A stretch of DNA of 64,000 nucleotides from Azolla caroliniana (taxonomy: Eukaryota; Polypodiophyta). Every line of letters starts with the position of its first letter. Positions within the stretch are counted from its first letter, which is position 1. Made by a program: the position numbers and the translations under genes. Of the stretch, positions 32,113 through 42,030 are shown piece after piece. Under the pieces are notes generated by a model. The model ran no database searches, was not told where the DNA came from, and saw nothing but the letters and a program-made list of their open reading frames with translations. Location: assembly GCA_043228905.1 (NCBI GenBank), contig JBHGNT010000007.1, forward strand, positions 19,654,001 through 19,718,000, read 5' to 3'.

Positions 32113-32789
32113 TGACAGGAAGTACACGCTCCCGATACGCAACGGTCGGCCACAACCGAGCTTAGAATCAAACATAGAAAAACGGGTAATGAATGCATGA
32201 CAGAATGGAGAGAAGAGTACACCGGATGTTTACGTGGAAAACCCAAACGCGGGAAAAAACCACGGCAGTCCACTGACTGCTAACTATCACTATGTAACAA
32301 ATGTACAATAGATGAACATAGAGGCAACGACCTCTTGTTCACTGTTTTCGCCACAAGTGGCGGTTACAACAGAGATACGAACTCTTCGTCTCTTTCTTTC
32401 TCTCTCTCTCTCTGTACACTGTTGCGCTCTAATCTAGCGCCAACAAGAATGACAACAACTATATCATACTAAGTTTGCCCTAAGTCATATTTATACTAAT
32501 ATGAATTTTCGGCTATTTACAAATATAGCCCCGATGGACTCTCAAAAAACATAGTTACAAATATGTCCCTTCATCCGGTGAGCACTTCTCACCGGGCCTT
32601 CACCATCCGGCTCTTGCCGGGTACTCCTCATCCGGTTCTCACCGGGGTCTTCCGTAGCTGGGTACTCCTCATCCGGTTCTCACCGGGTCTTCCGTAGCCG
32701 GGTACTGCTAATTCGGTTTCGGCCGAGGCCAGTTTGCTCATCAATATTGTTCTTCTCACTTCCCATCCGGAGGGACCTGTTTCCTAACA
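32113..32789 (-). repeat. Copia C 5' LTR
   Basis: 677 bp, same ends as the 3' LTR; carries about three CCGG repeats (32575-32720) plus a GCCGAGGCC segment (32722-32731) absent from the 3' LTR. PBS adjoins it on the left. Confidence 0.92.
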
Positions 32790-33000
32790 TCAACTACCCA
32801 TACCAATTATATATTAAGAGTACTGCCAATACTAACCCACATAAATAGGGTTCCACATATTAGTTGTTGGAGCCACACTAGTACTAATCCATTGTTTTCC
32901 TAAATTTGAAGTATGAATTGTGGTGTTCACTAGTTCTAATCCAAATGTAAATTGACATTATATAATACAAACAATAGAATAATACAACCACATACCGCAC

Positions 33001-33435
33001 GGGTGTACTTTTAAACCCCAAGCATAGTACCACTCAGCAACAATTGTAGTTTTACAATCCATACATGTATTTTCTTTCTCAAAATGATACTTAGCACATA
33101 GCACATGATATGTGTGCAAGCACGGTGTAATCACAACATCCATAGCCTCAAGCTTGAATCTGAGGCCACAAAATATAGTGCCCATCTCATAATGCAACTT
33201 TAAAGCTTTCAACTTATTATCTAGTTCACAATGTGCAATTCTGCAAGTATCCAGGTCTCTCATCTATAATCCTAATTGAGTGCCCATATTGTTCAGCTCT
33301 TTATTCAACTCCTCTCTCAACACCTGAATTTCTGAATTTTGGATTGTCGATGTAATCCATTCATATGTAGTCTTTATTGAAGAGAATTTCTTTTCTGCCT
33401 GTATCTCAGTTGATTTAACTGCTTCCAAATAAGCT
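33001..33435 (-). pseudogene. Coiled-coil plus RING-like exon of the minus-strand gene
   Basis: Minus strand: YKQVAYLEAVKSTEIQAEKK ... SEIQVLREELNKELN, a likely coiled coil; a TAG after TQLGL (about 33260); then CRIAHCELDNKLKALKLHYE and a Cys/His cluster with ...C..RF, PCLHTYHVLCAKYHFE, CMDCK and EWYYAWGL. The PC.H.YH..C ... C..C pattern resembles a RING-type zinc domain although the first C..C pair is C..R. The exon ends at GCG|GTATGTGG (33001/33000). In plants RING domains often give E3 ligase function, but that is not shown here. It would be joined to exons left of copia C. Confidence 0.45.
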
Positions 33436-33870
33436 ACCTGCTTGTATTCTTGAGCTCATAGAAGTTATGCAACCGGCCATCATCTGTTGATGCTTTTTAG
33501 TCAGTGTGGCCTGTAGCTTTGCAGATTGAACTTGGTGGACAGGTGTTGTAGCCGGAATATCCACATGAGAGGTTCCCAATGACTTCAAGCCAGTGTTGGT
33601 ACTGGAGGACCCTTTATAATGTTCAGATCGGTGACGATTAAAATCTTCCCAATCTACGTCAATGCCACCCTGAACTTCACATGCAAATGCACGTGCAAAA
33701 ACAGTACCCACCTCATTGTTACAAATTTGATTACTATCATAAACATGTTCATATCTCGTCTTCAATAAGTTCACATATTCCTTCTTCAATCCACTTATGT
33801 GGAATCCTCGCCTTGTATTGGGATGTGGTGATCCCCAACTTTTTAGCTCTTCATAAATTTCAGGTCATGC
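33425..33870 (-). CDS. Exon of the minus-strand gene (unrecognised helical region)
   Basis: Minus strand EIYEELKSWGSPHPNTRRGF, then LKKEYVNLLKTRYEHVYDSN, NEVGTVFARAFACEVQGGID and VDWEDFNRHRSEHYKG, followed by a Gln/Lys/Thr-rich tail. No family name known to me. It connects to the coiled-coil/RING exon after a one-base shift at about 33440, suggesting decay. Confidence 0.4.
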
Positions 33871-34116
33871 TCAAAGGAAATAACTCCATCCGAGAGGTGT
33901 GTCTCGAATGATGGAGTGGCACATCTTCTTTCTCTGAGTTGATGAGTTCATCACCCTTTCTCTTGTGGGTGTCTTCTTGCATTCTTTGATAGGTGTCCTT
34001 TTTCTTTCCTTCACTGGTGTCTTCTCTTTCTCTTTCACCAATGTCTTCTTTATGGGTGTCCTTCTCGTCATTGTCCTAGCCTTCACTATTCTTGTTGAAA
34101 GAATATGCATGTACAA
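33871..34116 (-). CDS. Lys-Thr-Pro repeat N-terminal segment of the minus-strand gene
   Basis: 81 codons from ATG at 34114-34116. It carries five irregular repeats of (K/R)TP(I/V/T)KE-type (TPIKK, TPVKE, TPIKE, TPTRE), very basic. This would fit a nuclear or nucleic-acid-binding N-terminus. The reading frame ends at a TGA (33871-33873) just before the next exon-like block, whose frame overlaps. Confidence 0.4.
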   Translation of the reverse strand: MYMHILSTRIVKARTMTRRTPIKKTLVKEKEKTPVKERKRTPIKECKKTPTRERVMNSSTQRKKMCHSIIRDTPLGWSYFL

Positions 34117-34794
34117 GAAGAAAACTCATCAAAATACCATCAACAACCAGCAAATCATCATAGCCAACTCAATCTAAGTTGCATGTACATGCCATGTCAA
34201 ACACACTTTAACCCTAAACAATCGGAAAAAAACTCATCCATGTCAAACACACAAAATAAAAACACACAGATAGGAAACACAAAGAAAACAAAAACATACC
34301 AGTTGGGCATGCAACACATAGAATATGAATTATCAAACCCTAAAAATGCAGCACAGAGAATACCTAGAGGTCGTGCAAGTTGTAGATGGAACGATGGGTC
34401 GAAGGCAGATGGAGCCAAGGTCAAGGCAAAGGTACCACACCGTGGTGATTTCTTCACCTTGGGAGCACACCAAGCCGAGAAAATCACCTATATGCAAGAG
34501 GTTGTTGACGAGGTTGCAGAGGAGACAAACGAGCATACACAGAGAAAGCACATCAACAACAAGAACAAGGAGCATAGAGGGGAAATAACAATCTCTGCAT
34601 GTACAGAGTTCAGAGATAGTAGGGAAACAACAACAAAAATCATGCACAGAGGGAACACAACAAGAATTATGCGGGGAAACAGAGAATCGAAGGTCGAGTG
34701 AGAGAGAGCAAGAGAGAAAGAGAGAGATAGGTAATAGATATGTGTTTTGATTTCTAACTTTTTGCCACTGTCTGAATGACAACTTTGAGATGGA

Positions 34795-34833
<39 letters not shown>

Positions 34834-35085
34834 CTGACCAACTGACACATTCGAAACCTTCTCCAGGTCTGCTTTCGTACAACTCTACCTAGGAGAATGA
34901 AGTTATAGTTAATATATTAAATACTGCCTTGGGACACTTTGATTGTGACGTATAATATCTTTGTACATTCGTATTGAATTTGTTATTTGAACCTGAACCT
35001 CATTCAATGGATGATAAACCACTATTTTCTGCACTAATTGTTTTATTTTCAATTTTTTATGTTTAATTTCTTCCCTGATTTAGTA
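34117..35085. other. Spacer with (GA)n microsatellite
   Basis: No convincing gene. Includes a (GA)n tract at 34799-34826 and AT-rich DNA. Plus-strand open stretches at 34105-34701 show no domain and I do not annotate them. Confidence 0.5.
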
Positions 35086-35089
35086 CTAA

Positions 35090-35493
35090 ATTTTTGGCCA
35101 AAAGTTGGTACACCATAGCATGCTTCGACCCTTGTTGCTTGCTTTTTGAATTGTATTCCTAATGGGGATTACCATTGGATTGTCCATGACAAGGACCCCA
35201 CAACTTTTGAGCAAGCCGTCAACATTGTACTTCGATACCATAGGACATCCAAGAAAGACCACAATAAACCTGAGTTCGCCAAAACTCCGAATGTCAAGTT
35301 CATTGGGAAACATAAGCAATCCAATGACACTCTTGGCCGCGACTCCAAGAAACCTAACCTCTGCTATGCATATTGCAAGAAACGGGGCCACACAAAGGAT
35401 ACTTGTCGTCTTGAGAGGAAGTCAATGAACACCCCTCCTCAAGACAAATCTACGAGTCACACAGCAAATGGAACTCCACATAAACACAAGTGA
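35090..35493 (+). pseudogene. G3 gag C-terminal part
   Basis: Plus strand: GDYHWIVHDKDPTTFEQAVN typical of chromovirus gag tails, then a zinc knuckle CYAYCKKRGHTKDTC (CX3C instead of CX2C spacing, so possibly weakened). The N-terminal capsid half is not present. Confidence 0.7.
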
Positions 35494-36571
35494 TCATATC
35501 TATCAAGTTCACATGGCAAATGGAAGTGTTCAATACATCAGAGGCATTGTTTGTCAATTGCCAATTCAAATAGATACCTATTTGGAGAAGCTTGACTATC
35601 ATGTTATGAAACTACAATCCGCAGATGTCATTTTAGGATACCCTTGGTTTTTTAATAAAAACCCTTCTTTGTCCATTGATTGGGTTAATCACTCAATCAC
35701 ATTTGAAATTAATAATGGTAAACATTTTATTCAATGTTCCAAACTTCCTTCTCGTTCACTTGTGTCTTCTAAATCTTTAAGTGAGTATTCAAGTTCATTC
35801 ATTTATTCGTGTGTAATTGATCATGCACTTCAATTTTATTATTTTAATATTGACGCCACACCATTACCACATTATGAACAACGATTACTCGACTCTATTT
35901 TAGCTGATTTTCAAGACGTTTTTCCTAACGAATTGCCGCTTACTTTACCACCAAAATGTAATGTGGACCATCAAATTGAACTCATCCCTGGTGTTGCTCC
36001 TTTTCGTATGCGCTATGGCCATTATGAGTTTTTAGTCATGCCTTTCAGGTTGACTAATGCTCCAGCCACATTCCAACAAGCGATGAATGACGCTTTCCGA
36101 GATCAACTCAGTGATTTTGTTGTCGTCTTCTTAGATGATATTTTAATATATAGCCGTACCTTGCAAGATCATGTTCAACATGTTCGATTTGTTTTGCAAA
36201 AGTTGTGTGACAACTCTTTCTATGCAAAACATTCAAAATGTGATTTTTTCCAAATATCTATTGTGTACCTAGGTCATTTAATTACAGAAAATGGTGTTGA
36301 AATTGAACCTTCTCATATTGAAAAGGTTAAACTTTGGCCCATTCCTCGTAATATTCGTGAACTGCGATCATTCTTAGGGTTTGTTGGATTTTTACGAAAA
36401 TCAATTCATAACTATTCCAAATTGACTATCCCATTAACTAGCCTTTTAAAAGGTCATCCATGTAAGTCTGTCAAACCAATTGCATGGAATGAACAACTTG
36501 ACAAATCATTTGAGACACTCAAAGAGCATGTGTGTCTAGATCCCACTCTTTTATTATCGGACCCTTCTTAG
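35468..36571 (+). pseudogene. G3 protease-RT with deletion of the RT N-terminal half
   Basis: 367 codons. Begins in the retropepsin-like region (LQSADVILGYPWFFNKNPSL). The linker ends NELPLTLPPKCNVDHQIELI, as expected before RT, but then VAPFRMRYGHYEFLVMPFRL: about 70-75 residues are missing, including VDYR and the first catalytic Asp region. The rest (PATFQQAMNDAFRD, VVFLDDILIYSR, HHLI...LGFVGFL) is well preserved, with FLDD intact. The joint is around 36003-36010, where both sides share FR. A TAG (36569-36571) separates it from RNase H. Confidence 0.87.
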
Positions 36572-37000
36572 CCTTTCTCAATCGAAACCGATGCTAGTGA
36601 TTATGCTATTGGTGTCGTTCTTTATCAAGGTGGTCACCCTATTGCATTTGAAAGTAAGAAGCTTGATGCTGATCAATCTCGATATTCAGTTCAAGAGAAA
36701 GAGTTGTTTGCGGTAATACATGCACTTAAAACATGGAGGCACTATCTCTATGGAAATACATTTGATTGAAGTATTTTTGTGACCAGCCAGATCTTGTTGG
36801 TCGTAAAGGCCGTTGGGCTGACCTTATGCAAGTTTTTGATTTTTCCATACGGTATCGCAAGGGTTCTATGAACATTGTTGCGGATGCTCTTAGTCGCATT
36901 AAAGAAGTTAACATGCTTAGCTTCACGGAAATAAAATATGATCTTTTAAATCACCTTCAAGGGAAATACCTTGATGACAGTTATTTTTCGAAATACTAGA
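36572..37000 (+). pseudogene. G3 RNase H
   Basis: FSIETDASDYAIGVVLYQGG, PIAFESKKL, YSVQEKELFAVIHALKTWRH and FDFSIRYRKGSMNIVADALS: canonical gypsy RNase H with DASD and E of QEKEL. Stops at 36769 and 37000 break the frame. Confidence 0.85.
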
Positions 37001-37019
37001 CGAAAGCCGAATCTGGTTT

Positions 37020-38414
37020 AGATGCCGATACTAGCACCCTACCCTCGAAGGCGACCTTTCACATTACAAATGGTTTGCTCTACCGTAGTGGAAAGGTCTA
37101 TGTTCTAGATTTACCAAACGTAAAACAGAAAATTCTTCATGAATGTCATGATGCACCATCTGTTGATCATCCTGGAATACAACGCACACTCGTTCTCATC
37201 TTGAGTACTTCTTTCTAGCCTAAGATGCGCTCTGATGTGCATAAATACGTAACTCAATGCTTCCAATGTCAAATTAATAAGTCGGAACGACTTAAAGCTA
37301 TTGGTCTTTTACATCCCTTAGATATTCCCAACAACAAATGGGAAAGTATCTCGATGGATTTTATTGTTAATTTACCTCGTACACAAAGGGGTCATGATGC
37401 CATTTGGGTTGTCATTGATAGACTAACAAAATTGGCGAGATTTATTCCTACCAAAACCACGGTAACTGCTCAACAATTGTCTTATCAATTTGTTGATGAG
37501 TTATTTTATTTTTATGGATTACCGATGGATATTATTAGTGATCGAGATTCCAAGTTTACTAGTGACTTTTGGACTCAGGTCTTTAAGAAACTAGAAACTA
37601 CGTTGAGCATGAGTTCCGCAGATCATCCTCAGTCTGATGGACAGACTGGACGAGTTAATCAAATTATTGAGGACATGCGTCGAGCTTATGTAGCAAAAAC
37701 CCCTTCTAAGTGAGAGCAATACCTTTCTATCTTAGAATTTTCCTATAATAGCTCTAAACATACATCCCATGGATATAGTCCTTTTATGTTGATGTATGGT
37801 TTTCAGCCACGTGCCCTAGTTGATGTCACGATTCATCGTCATACATTAGACAGTACACACAATTTTTTGCAAGACATGAACAAATGTTGCATATTGCCAA
37901 AGAGAATGTCAAGACGGCTCAAGATCGTGCTCAATTTTATGTTGATCAGGATAGACGTCCTCGTGCATTTAGTATTGGTCAAAAAGTTTTTTTGTGTGTC
38001 CCTACTCACTCTACGTCATTGTCTACGGGCCAATGCGCTAAGTTAGCCCCATGATATTGTGGCCCATTTGAAATCCTTAAGCGGGTTGGGTTATATGTTT
38101 ATTACCTTGCCTTACCCCGTAACGTTGGCATTCATCTTGTTTTTCACGTCAGTCGTCTAAAACCATTTTTAGGCTCTGGTGATAACACCATCACAATCCA
38201 AGATCTTGTAACATTAGAGGATTTTTCTAACAAACCTCATGTTCCTGAACGAATTCTTGATTCTCGTACTAAACGTTTACGTTCTAAAGAGATTCGGCTA
38301 TTCAAGATCAAATGGATGGATAAACGTATTGATGATGCCACATGGGAACGCGAGCATACTCTTAAGGCACAATTTCCTCACTTTATATTGCAAGAGTGCA
38401 ATCTTTTGAAGTAG
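37020..38414 (+). pseudogene. G3 integrase and chromodomain
   Basis: 37020-37713: HHCC region (ILHECHDAPSVDHPGIQRT ... YVTQCFQCQINKSE), core with SMDFIVNLPRTQ (first Asp), DRDSKFTSDFW (second Asp), and DHPQSDGQTGRVNQIIE (Glu position as Q-T-G-R-V-N). Stops at 37218 and 37713; 37730-38040 continues with YNSSKHTSHGYSPF in shifted frames. 38240-38414 holds a chromodomain: ERILDSRTKRLRSKEIRLFK, KWMDKRIDDATWEREHTL, ending LLK-stop. Chromodomains of chromoviruses guide insertion to particular chromatin. Confidence 0.88.
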
Positions 38415-38421
38415 GGGAGTA

Positions 38422-38842
38422 TGTTATGTACACATAACATTGGTGAGGGTAGGTCACCAATCTTTACATTAGTGAAGAGTATGTTCACTAATGTTAAAAA
38501 GGGGACTAATGATTGGATAGAAGGAATGATAGGTACATGCACTATCATGATTTGGATAACCAATGAATGGAGAGCCTTTTAGAAAGGCACATCTATTCAA
38601 GGGGCCTAGGAAAAGGTATAAATATGAGGCTTAGCTACCCTCATAATCACATTATGTCGGAAGGTTGTTGTCTTAGACACCGATGGTGCGGCATAGGGTT
38701 TCGTCTCGACGATCGTCGTTGGTACGTTGGCTATGTCTAGATCATAGCTCGGGGGTGGTCAAGTGGAACGGGTTCTTCTATCCATTCTATTTTCCTTCTT
38801 TTACTTTAGTTTGGTCTATTGATTAGTAATAGTCTCTTAACA
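38422..38842 (+). repeat. G3 3' LTR
   Basis: 421 bp, TGTTATGTACACATAAC ... GTCTCTTAACA, directly after a purine tract AGTAGGGGAGTA. It abuts G2 integrase codons on the right, indicating insertion into or next to G2. Starts with a short palindrome TTATGTACACATAA. Confidence 0.8.
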
Positions 38843-39225
38843 GTCGTATGGCCAATAATGAGCGGCTTTGGAGTGAGCACAAACCTCACAACTCTTGATG
38901 TATTCTTTGACCAACTTCCATGGTTGTGGCCACCAATACCCCCGAGAGATTAGCTCGAGGGTTTTCGCGACCCCAAAATGACCTGCAAGTGGGTCATCGT
39001 GGCATTCCCGCAACACCCGGGTGCGACATGGGCCCTCTGGGACATATAAGAGATGATCTTGGAATAGCAAACCCTCTTGTATGGTGAAGGTGTCAAGATC
39101 CTTCCTTTTGGTAGCCTTGGAGAGGTTTTGCAGACTATCTCGAATCTCGTTGGCGAACGCATCGGTCGTGGATGCATCGGTAATCTATTGGAGTAATGAA
39201 TCATCCTGCAACATAGAAGTGGCAA
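38843..39225 (-). pseudogene. G2 integrase zinc-binding region
   Basis: LYVPEGPCRTRVLRECHDDP, LAGHFGVAKTLELISRGYWW, EYIKSCEVCAHSKA: the H-H-C-C integrase N-terminus. The catalytic core is absent because G3 begins at 38842. A stop or shift near 39185 separates it from RNase H. Confidence 0.85.
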
Positions 39226-40304
39226 AAAGATGCAATTGGTCGGGTTTCAGCAAACGTCTAGATTGTTGAGCATAAGCAGCATCCCTAGGGCGGAGTTTAA
39301 GGTCAGCTCGATGAGAAAGGGCATCGGCCTTCCCATGTTGGTCACTAGGTCGAAATACTATCTCAAAATCGTAGTCGGCGAGAAATGTCAACCAACGGGC
39401 CTGCCTTCGATTCAAAGTACGAGTGGTGGAAAAATAAACTAAATTTTTATGATCAGTCACTACCTGGACACAATGTTGTGCGCCGGCCAAGTAGGGTCGC
39501 CATTCTTCAAAGGCAGCAATGATAGCAACAAGCTCCTTGTCATATATGGGATAATTGATTTCAGAGGCCGTGAATTTCCAAGAGTAGTAAGCGACTAGGT
39601 GCATTAGGTTGGTGTCGTCTACCTGGGATAAAATGGCACCAATGGCGAAGTCAGAGGCATCGGTTTCGACTTGGAAGGGTTTTGTGGGGTCAACATGTTG
39701 CAGCACTAGGGCAGTGATGAATGCGTGTTTGAGTGAGTCGAACGCATTTTGTGCCTCCGAGGTCCATAAAAAAGGAGCACCTTTACGAGTGAGGGCGATA
39801 AGAGGTTGTGCTAGGGTGGAAAACCCCTTGATGAAGCGACCGTAAAAATTCGCGAAGCCGAGGACGTATTGCACATCTTTAAGTCTCCTTGGAGTCGCCC
39901 ACGCTCGAATGATAGAGACCTTCATATCCATGGTGATGCTAGTGGGCGAGATGATGTAGCCCAGAAATTCGATCGAGGTACGGTCGAACTCGCATTTCTC
40001 GCCTTTGGCATAAAGGCCATGCTCGCGAAGTTTGGCAAGAACTAATCGAACTTGGCGTGCGTGCTCCTCCATGTTTGGCAAGAAAATGAGAATATCATCA
40101 AGGTAAATGACAACAAAATGATCGAGATATTCCCAGAATATATCGTTCATCACATGTTGAAAAACTGTTGGGGCGTTAGTAAGATCAAAAGGCATTACCT
40201 TGTATTCGAAATGCCCATACCGTGTTGAGAATGCGGTTTTCCATTCATCCTCCGATTTGATGTGTACTAGATTTACACTCCACACTGATCAACTTTGGAG
40301 GAGA
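39185..40304 (-). pseudogene. G2 RT (C-terminal half) and RNase H
   Basis: 366 codons open: TRYGHFEYKVMPFDLTNAPT, VVIYLDDILIFLPN (active site), FLGYIISPTSI, GFANFYGRFIKGF, then RNase H VETDASDFAIGAILSQ, YPIYDKELVAI, VVTDHKNLVYFSTTRTLNRR and DFEIVFRPSDQHGKADALSH. A one-base deletion sits just upstream (about 40270). RT is split by the solo LTR; its N-terminal half is at 41457-42030. Sequence type is that of plant chromoviruses. Confidence 0.9.
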
Positions 40305-40309
40305 CACGA

Positions 40310-41451
40310 TGTCGTGAAAAACCCATCACTACGTGCGAATCGTGAGGCGAAACCGCCGGGGTTCTGAACCGGAAGGATTTGAAGTTTGCACTAGCTTTAC
40401 CGAGAAAGGATTTAAGATAGATTGAGAGAGATTGATATGGAGAGAGAGATTGAGATAAAGATTGAACGCTTGACTTTAGATTTGAGAGACAAGATACATT
40501 AGGATAACTTGATTTATTATTATTATTATTATTATTAATTTCTTCCCAATTTCTTCATTAGTCCCATCTTGCTTGACCTGCATTTTTTTATAGATCCCCC
40601 CATGCATATGATGCATGGGAGGGTGTAAGACATGCATGAAATGCATGCAATGCATGTTTGCCATGTCACTCATCCAAACTCTCATGTATGAGATTTTACA
40701 TATACAAAAGTACAATGATAAAAGTATAACTCTAAATTCATGACTTAGCTTAGTGGTGAGTCATGTGGCCCTTATGTAGGAGGTGCAAGGTTCAAATTCT
40801 GTAAACACAAAATTTTACAAGGCTCTAGTCTTATATTTACAAATGTTTAACTACATACCTCCGATGGAACCGTTAGACAATTTTGTTCGTTTCACACCGA
40901 AAAATCTTTAAGACATCGTGCATCGCGATCAACCTATTCAACCGACCCGACCAATCTGTCTGTCCGGGCCCAACCGGTTCGATCCGCATCCGATCCGCAT
41001 TCCGTCCGGTCTAGTCTAGATCCGGTTCCAGTTCCGTCGCCGTCCGTTCCGGTTCTCCAAAACCATTTTAAACAACTTGGCTGCATCCATTCGTCCAAGT
41101 TATACAACCCAACCTTTTTGTGCTTCTAACACATTGATAAAGTATAAAGAGATATGGCTCTAGTTATATACTCTTCAATCCTGATGGTGTCCTATCTATA
41201 CGGGATATGTCATAGTTTTGTTTTCCTTATCTTCTTCTCAAACTTCACACTCACATAATTTGACACTAAGTTATCCATTTCACATATAGTAAAATGCATT
41301 CGAAAGCTCTTGAAGACATCCATCTTTTCGTACCAAGATATTAAACTAATATATAATAATATATTCACTATTATTGTTTCATATTGTGTGTGAAGAACCA
41401 CACTCAATTTTGTACATTCCATGCAATTTTCACACCGTTGTCGAAAATCTT
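40310..41451 (-). repeat. G1-type solo LTR inserted in G2 RT
   Basis: 1,142 bp, plus-strand TGTCGTGAAAAACCC ... AAAATCTT, flanked by CACGA at 40305-40309 and 41452-41456. Related to the G1 LTR at 17083 (shared GAACCGCCG.GGTT region near the start, GTGTGTG.A near the end). Contains (TTA)n 40516-40540, a tRNA-like segment (TTAGCTTAGTGG 40745-40756; GGTTCAAATTC 40789-40799) and a CCGGTTCC-rich stretch 40930-41060. No internal element region, hence solo. Terminus assignment is approximate by a few bases. Confidence 0.75.
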
Positions 41452-41600
41452 CACGACAACGCCCAGCTCGGAGTTGATCAAGGAGTTCGGGGATCATAGG
41501 TAGTGGATAGCGGTTGCGCACAGTGAGTTTGTGGACACCTCGGTAGTCGACGCATAAGTGTAGAGAGTCGTCCTTCTTCTTCACGAATAAAATGGGGGCC

Positions 41601-41651
41601 CCTCAACTCCAGCCTTGGCAAGGCTATACTCTACCATTAAGCTATTTCCGC
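41601..41651 (-). tRNA. trnG: Truncated mitochondrial-type trnG(GCC) fragment
   Basis: Minus strand starts GCGGAAATAGCTTAATGG at 41651, then anticodon arm with GCC (AGCCTTGCCAAGGCT) and breaks after GGAGTTGAGG. This matches, from memory, the plant mitochondrial tRNA-Gly(GCC) acceptor/D-arm and anticodon arm; the T arm and 3' acceptor half are missing. So a nuclear copy of mitochondrial DNA (NUMT), non-functional, embedded in G2 RT. Confidence 0.8.
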
Positions 41652-41670
41652 CAGCGGAACCAGAGCCGAG

Positions 41671-41744
41671 TGCGGTTCTTCCCCCGTAGAGAAAGCGCTA
41701 TAGCTCTCGGGGGAAGAACCGCAATGAAGACGTCATTGTGGTTC
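41671..41744. repeat. Two adjacent hairpins beside trnG
   Basis: Hairpin 1: TGCGGTTCTTCCCCCG (41671-41686) pairs perfectly with CGGGGGAAGAACCGCA (41708-41723). Hairpin 2 partly shares its arm: GAACCGCAATGA (41716-41727) pairs, with one wobble, with TCATTGTGGTTC (41733-41744). They lie between the tRNA and the resumption of RT codons. Confidence 0.85.
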
Positions 41745-42030
41745 CCTTGGAACTATTGACTTGAGACTTTGATGACTCATCGATAAGTGCTTGTCCTTAA
41801 CGGGATGAAACGAAAATTCTTCTTGAGGTTCTTATCGAGATACACACGAAGGGCCTTTAGCTATGGTGCAGACAATGCCTATAGAGGACCAAAGGGTGGA
41901 CACGCACCTTCTTGAAGATCAAGCGGGCAGTCGTAGCGCCAGTGTTCAGGCAAACAGTATTACATTTTTTAAATACGTCGGAGAAGTGTTGGTATTTGTC
42001 AAGAATAACATGGAGTGTGTTAGAAACGGC

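Larger units (their letters stand above)
27633..32789 (-). mobile_element. Ty1/copia element C, protease-deleted, with perfect target duplication
   Basis: Minus strand. LTRs at 27633-28274 (3') and 32113-32789 (5'), both with element-strand ends TGTTAGGAAACAGG ... CTGTCA. A 5-bp duplication TCAAC flanks it (27628-27632; 32790-32794). Internal order gag-integrase-RT-RNase H, but the protease segment is missing. Several stops. Inserted in the ACTAGTACTAATCGT satellite within the proposed minus-strand gene. Confidence 0.95.
35090..38842 (+). mobile_element. Ty3/gypsy chromovirus G3, 5'-truncated
   Basis: Plus-strand element without a visible 5' LTR: starts in late gag at about 35090, then protease, RT, RNase H, integrase, chromodomain and 3' LTR (38422-38842). 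Carries an RT deletion and several stops. AT-richer than the copia elements. Confidence 0.85.
41457..42030 (-). pseudogene. G2 RT N-terminal half, split by a mitochondrial insert
   Basis: 41457-41600: [39 protein letters not shown]. 41760-42030 in shifting frames: DKYQHFSDVFKK, YDCPLDLQEGA, ALRVYLDKNLKKNFRF, which is the segment that should directly precede GAPILF. The sequence between is foreign (trnG fragment and hairpins). Confidence 0.8.

Noticed and set aside
34105-34701. Plus-strand 198-codon ORF as a gene
   Set aside because: Low-complexity Asn/Thr/Lys-rich, overlapping alternative frames, no domain, and runs into a (GA)n tract.
41601-41651. Functional tRNA gene
   Set aside because: It lacks the T arm and 3' acceptor strand and resembles the mitochondrial gene; a fragment only.
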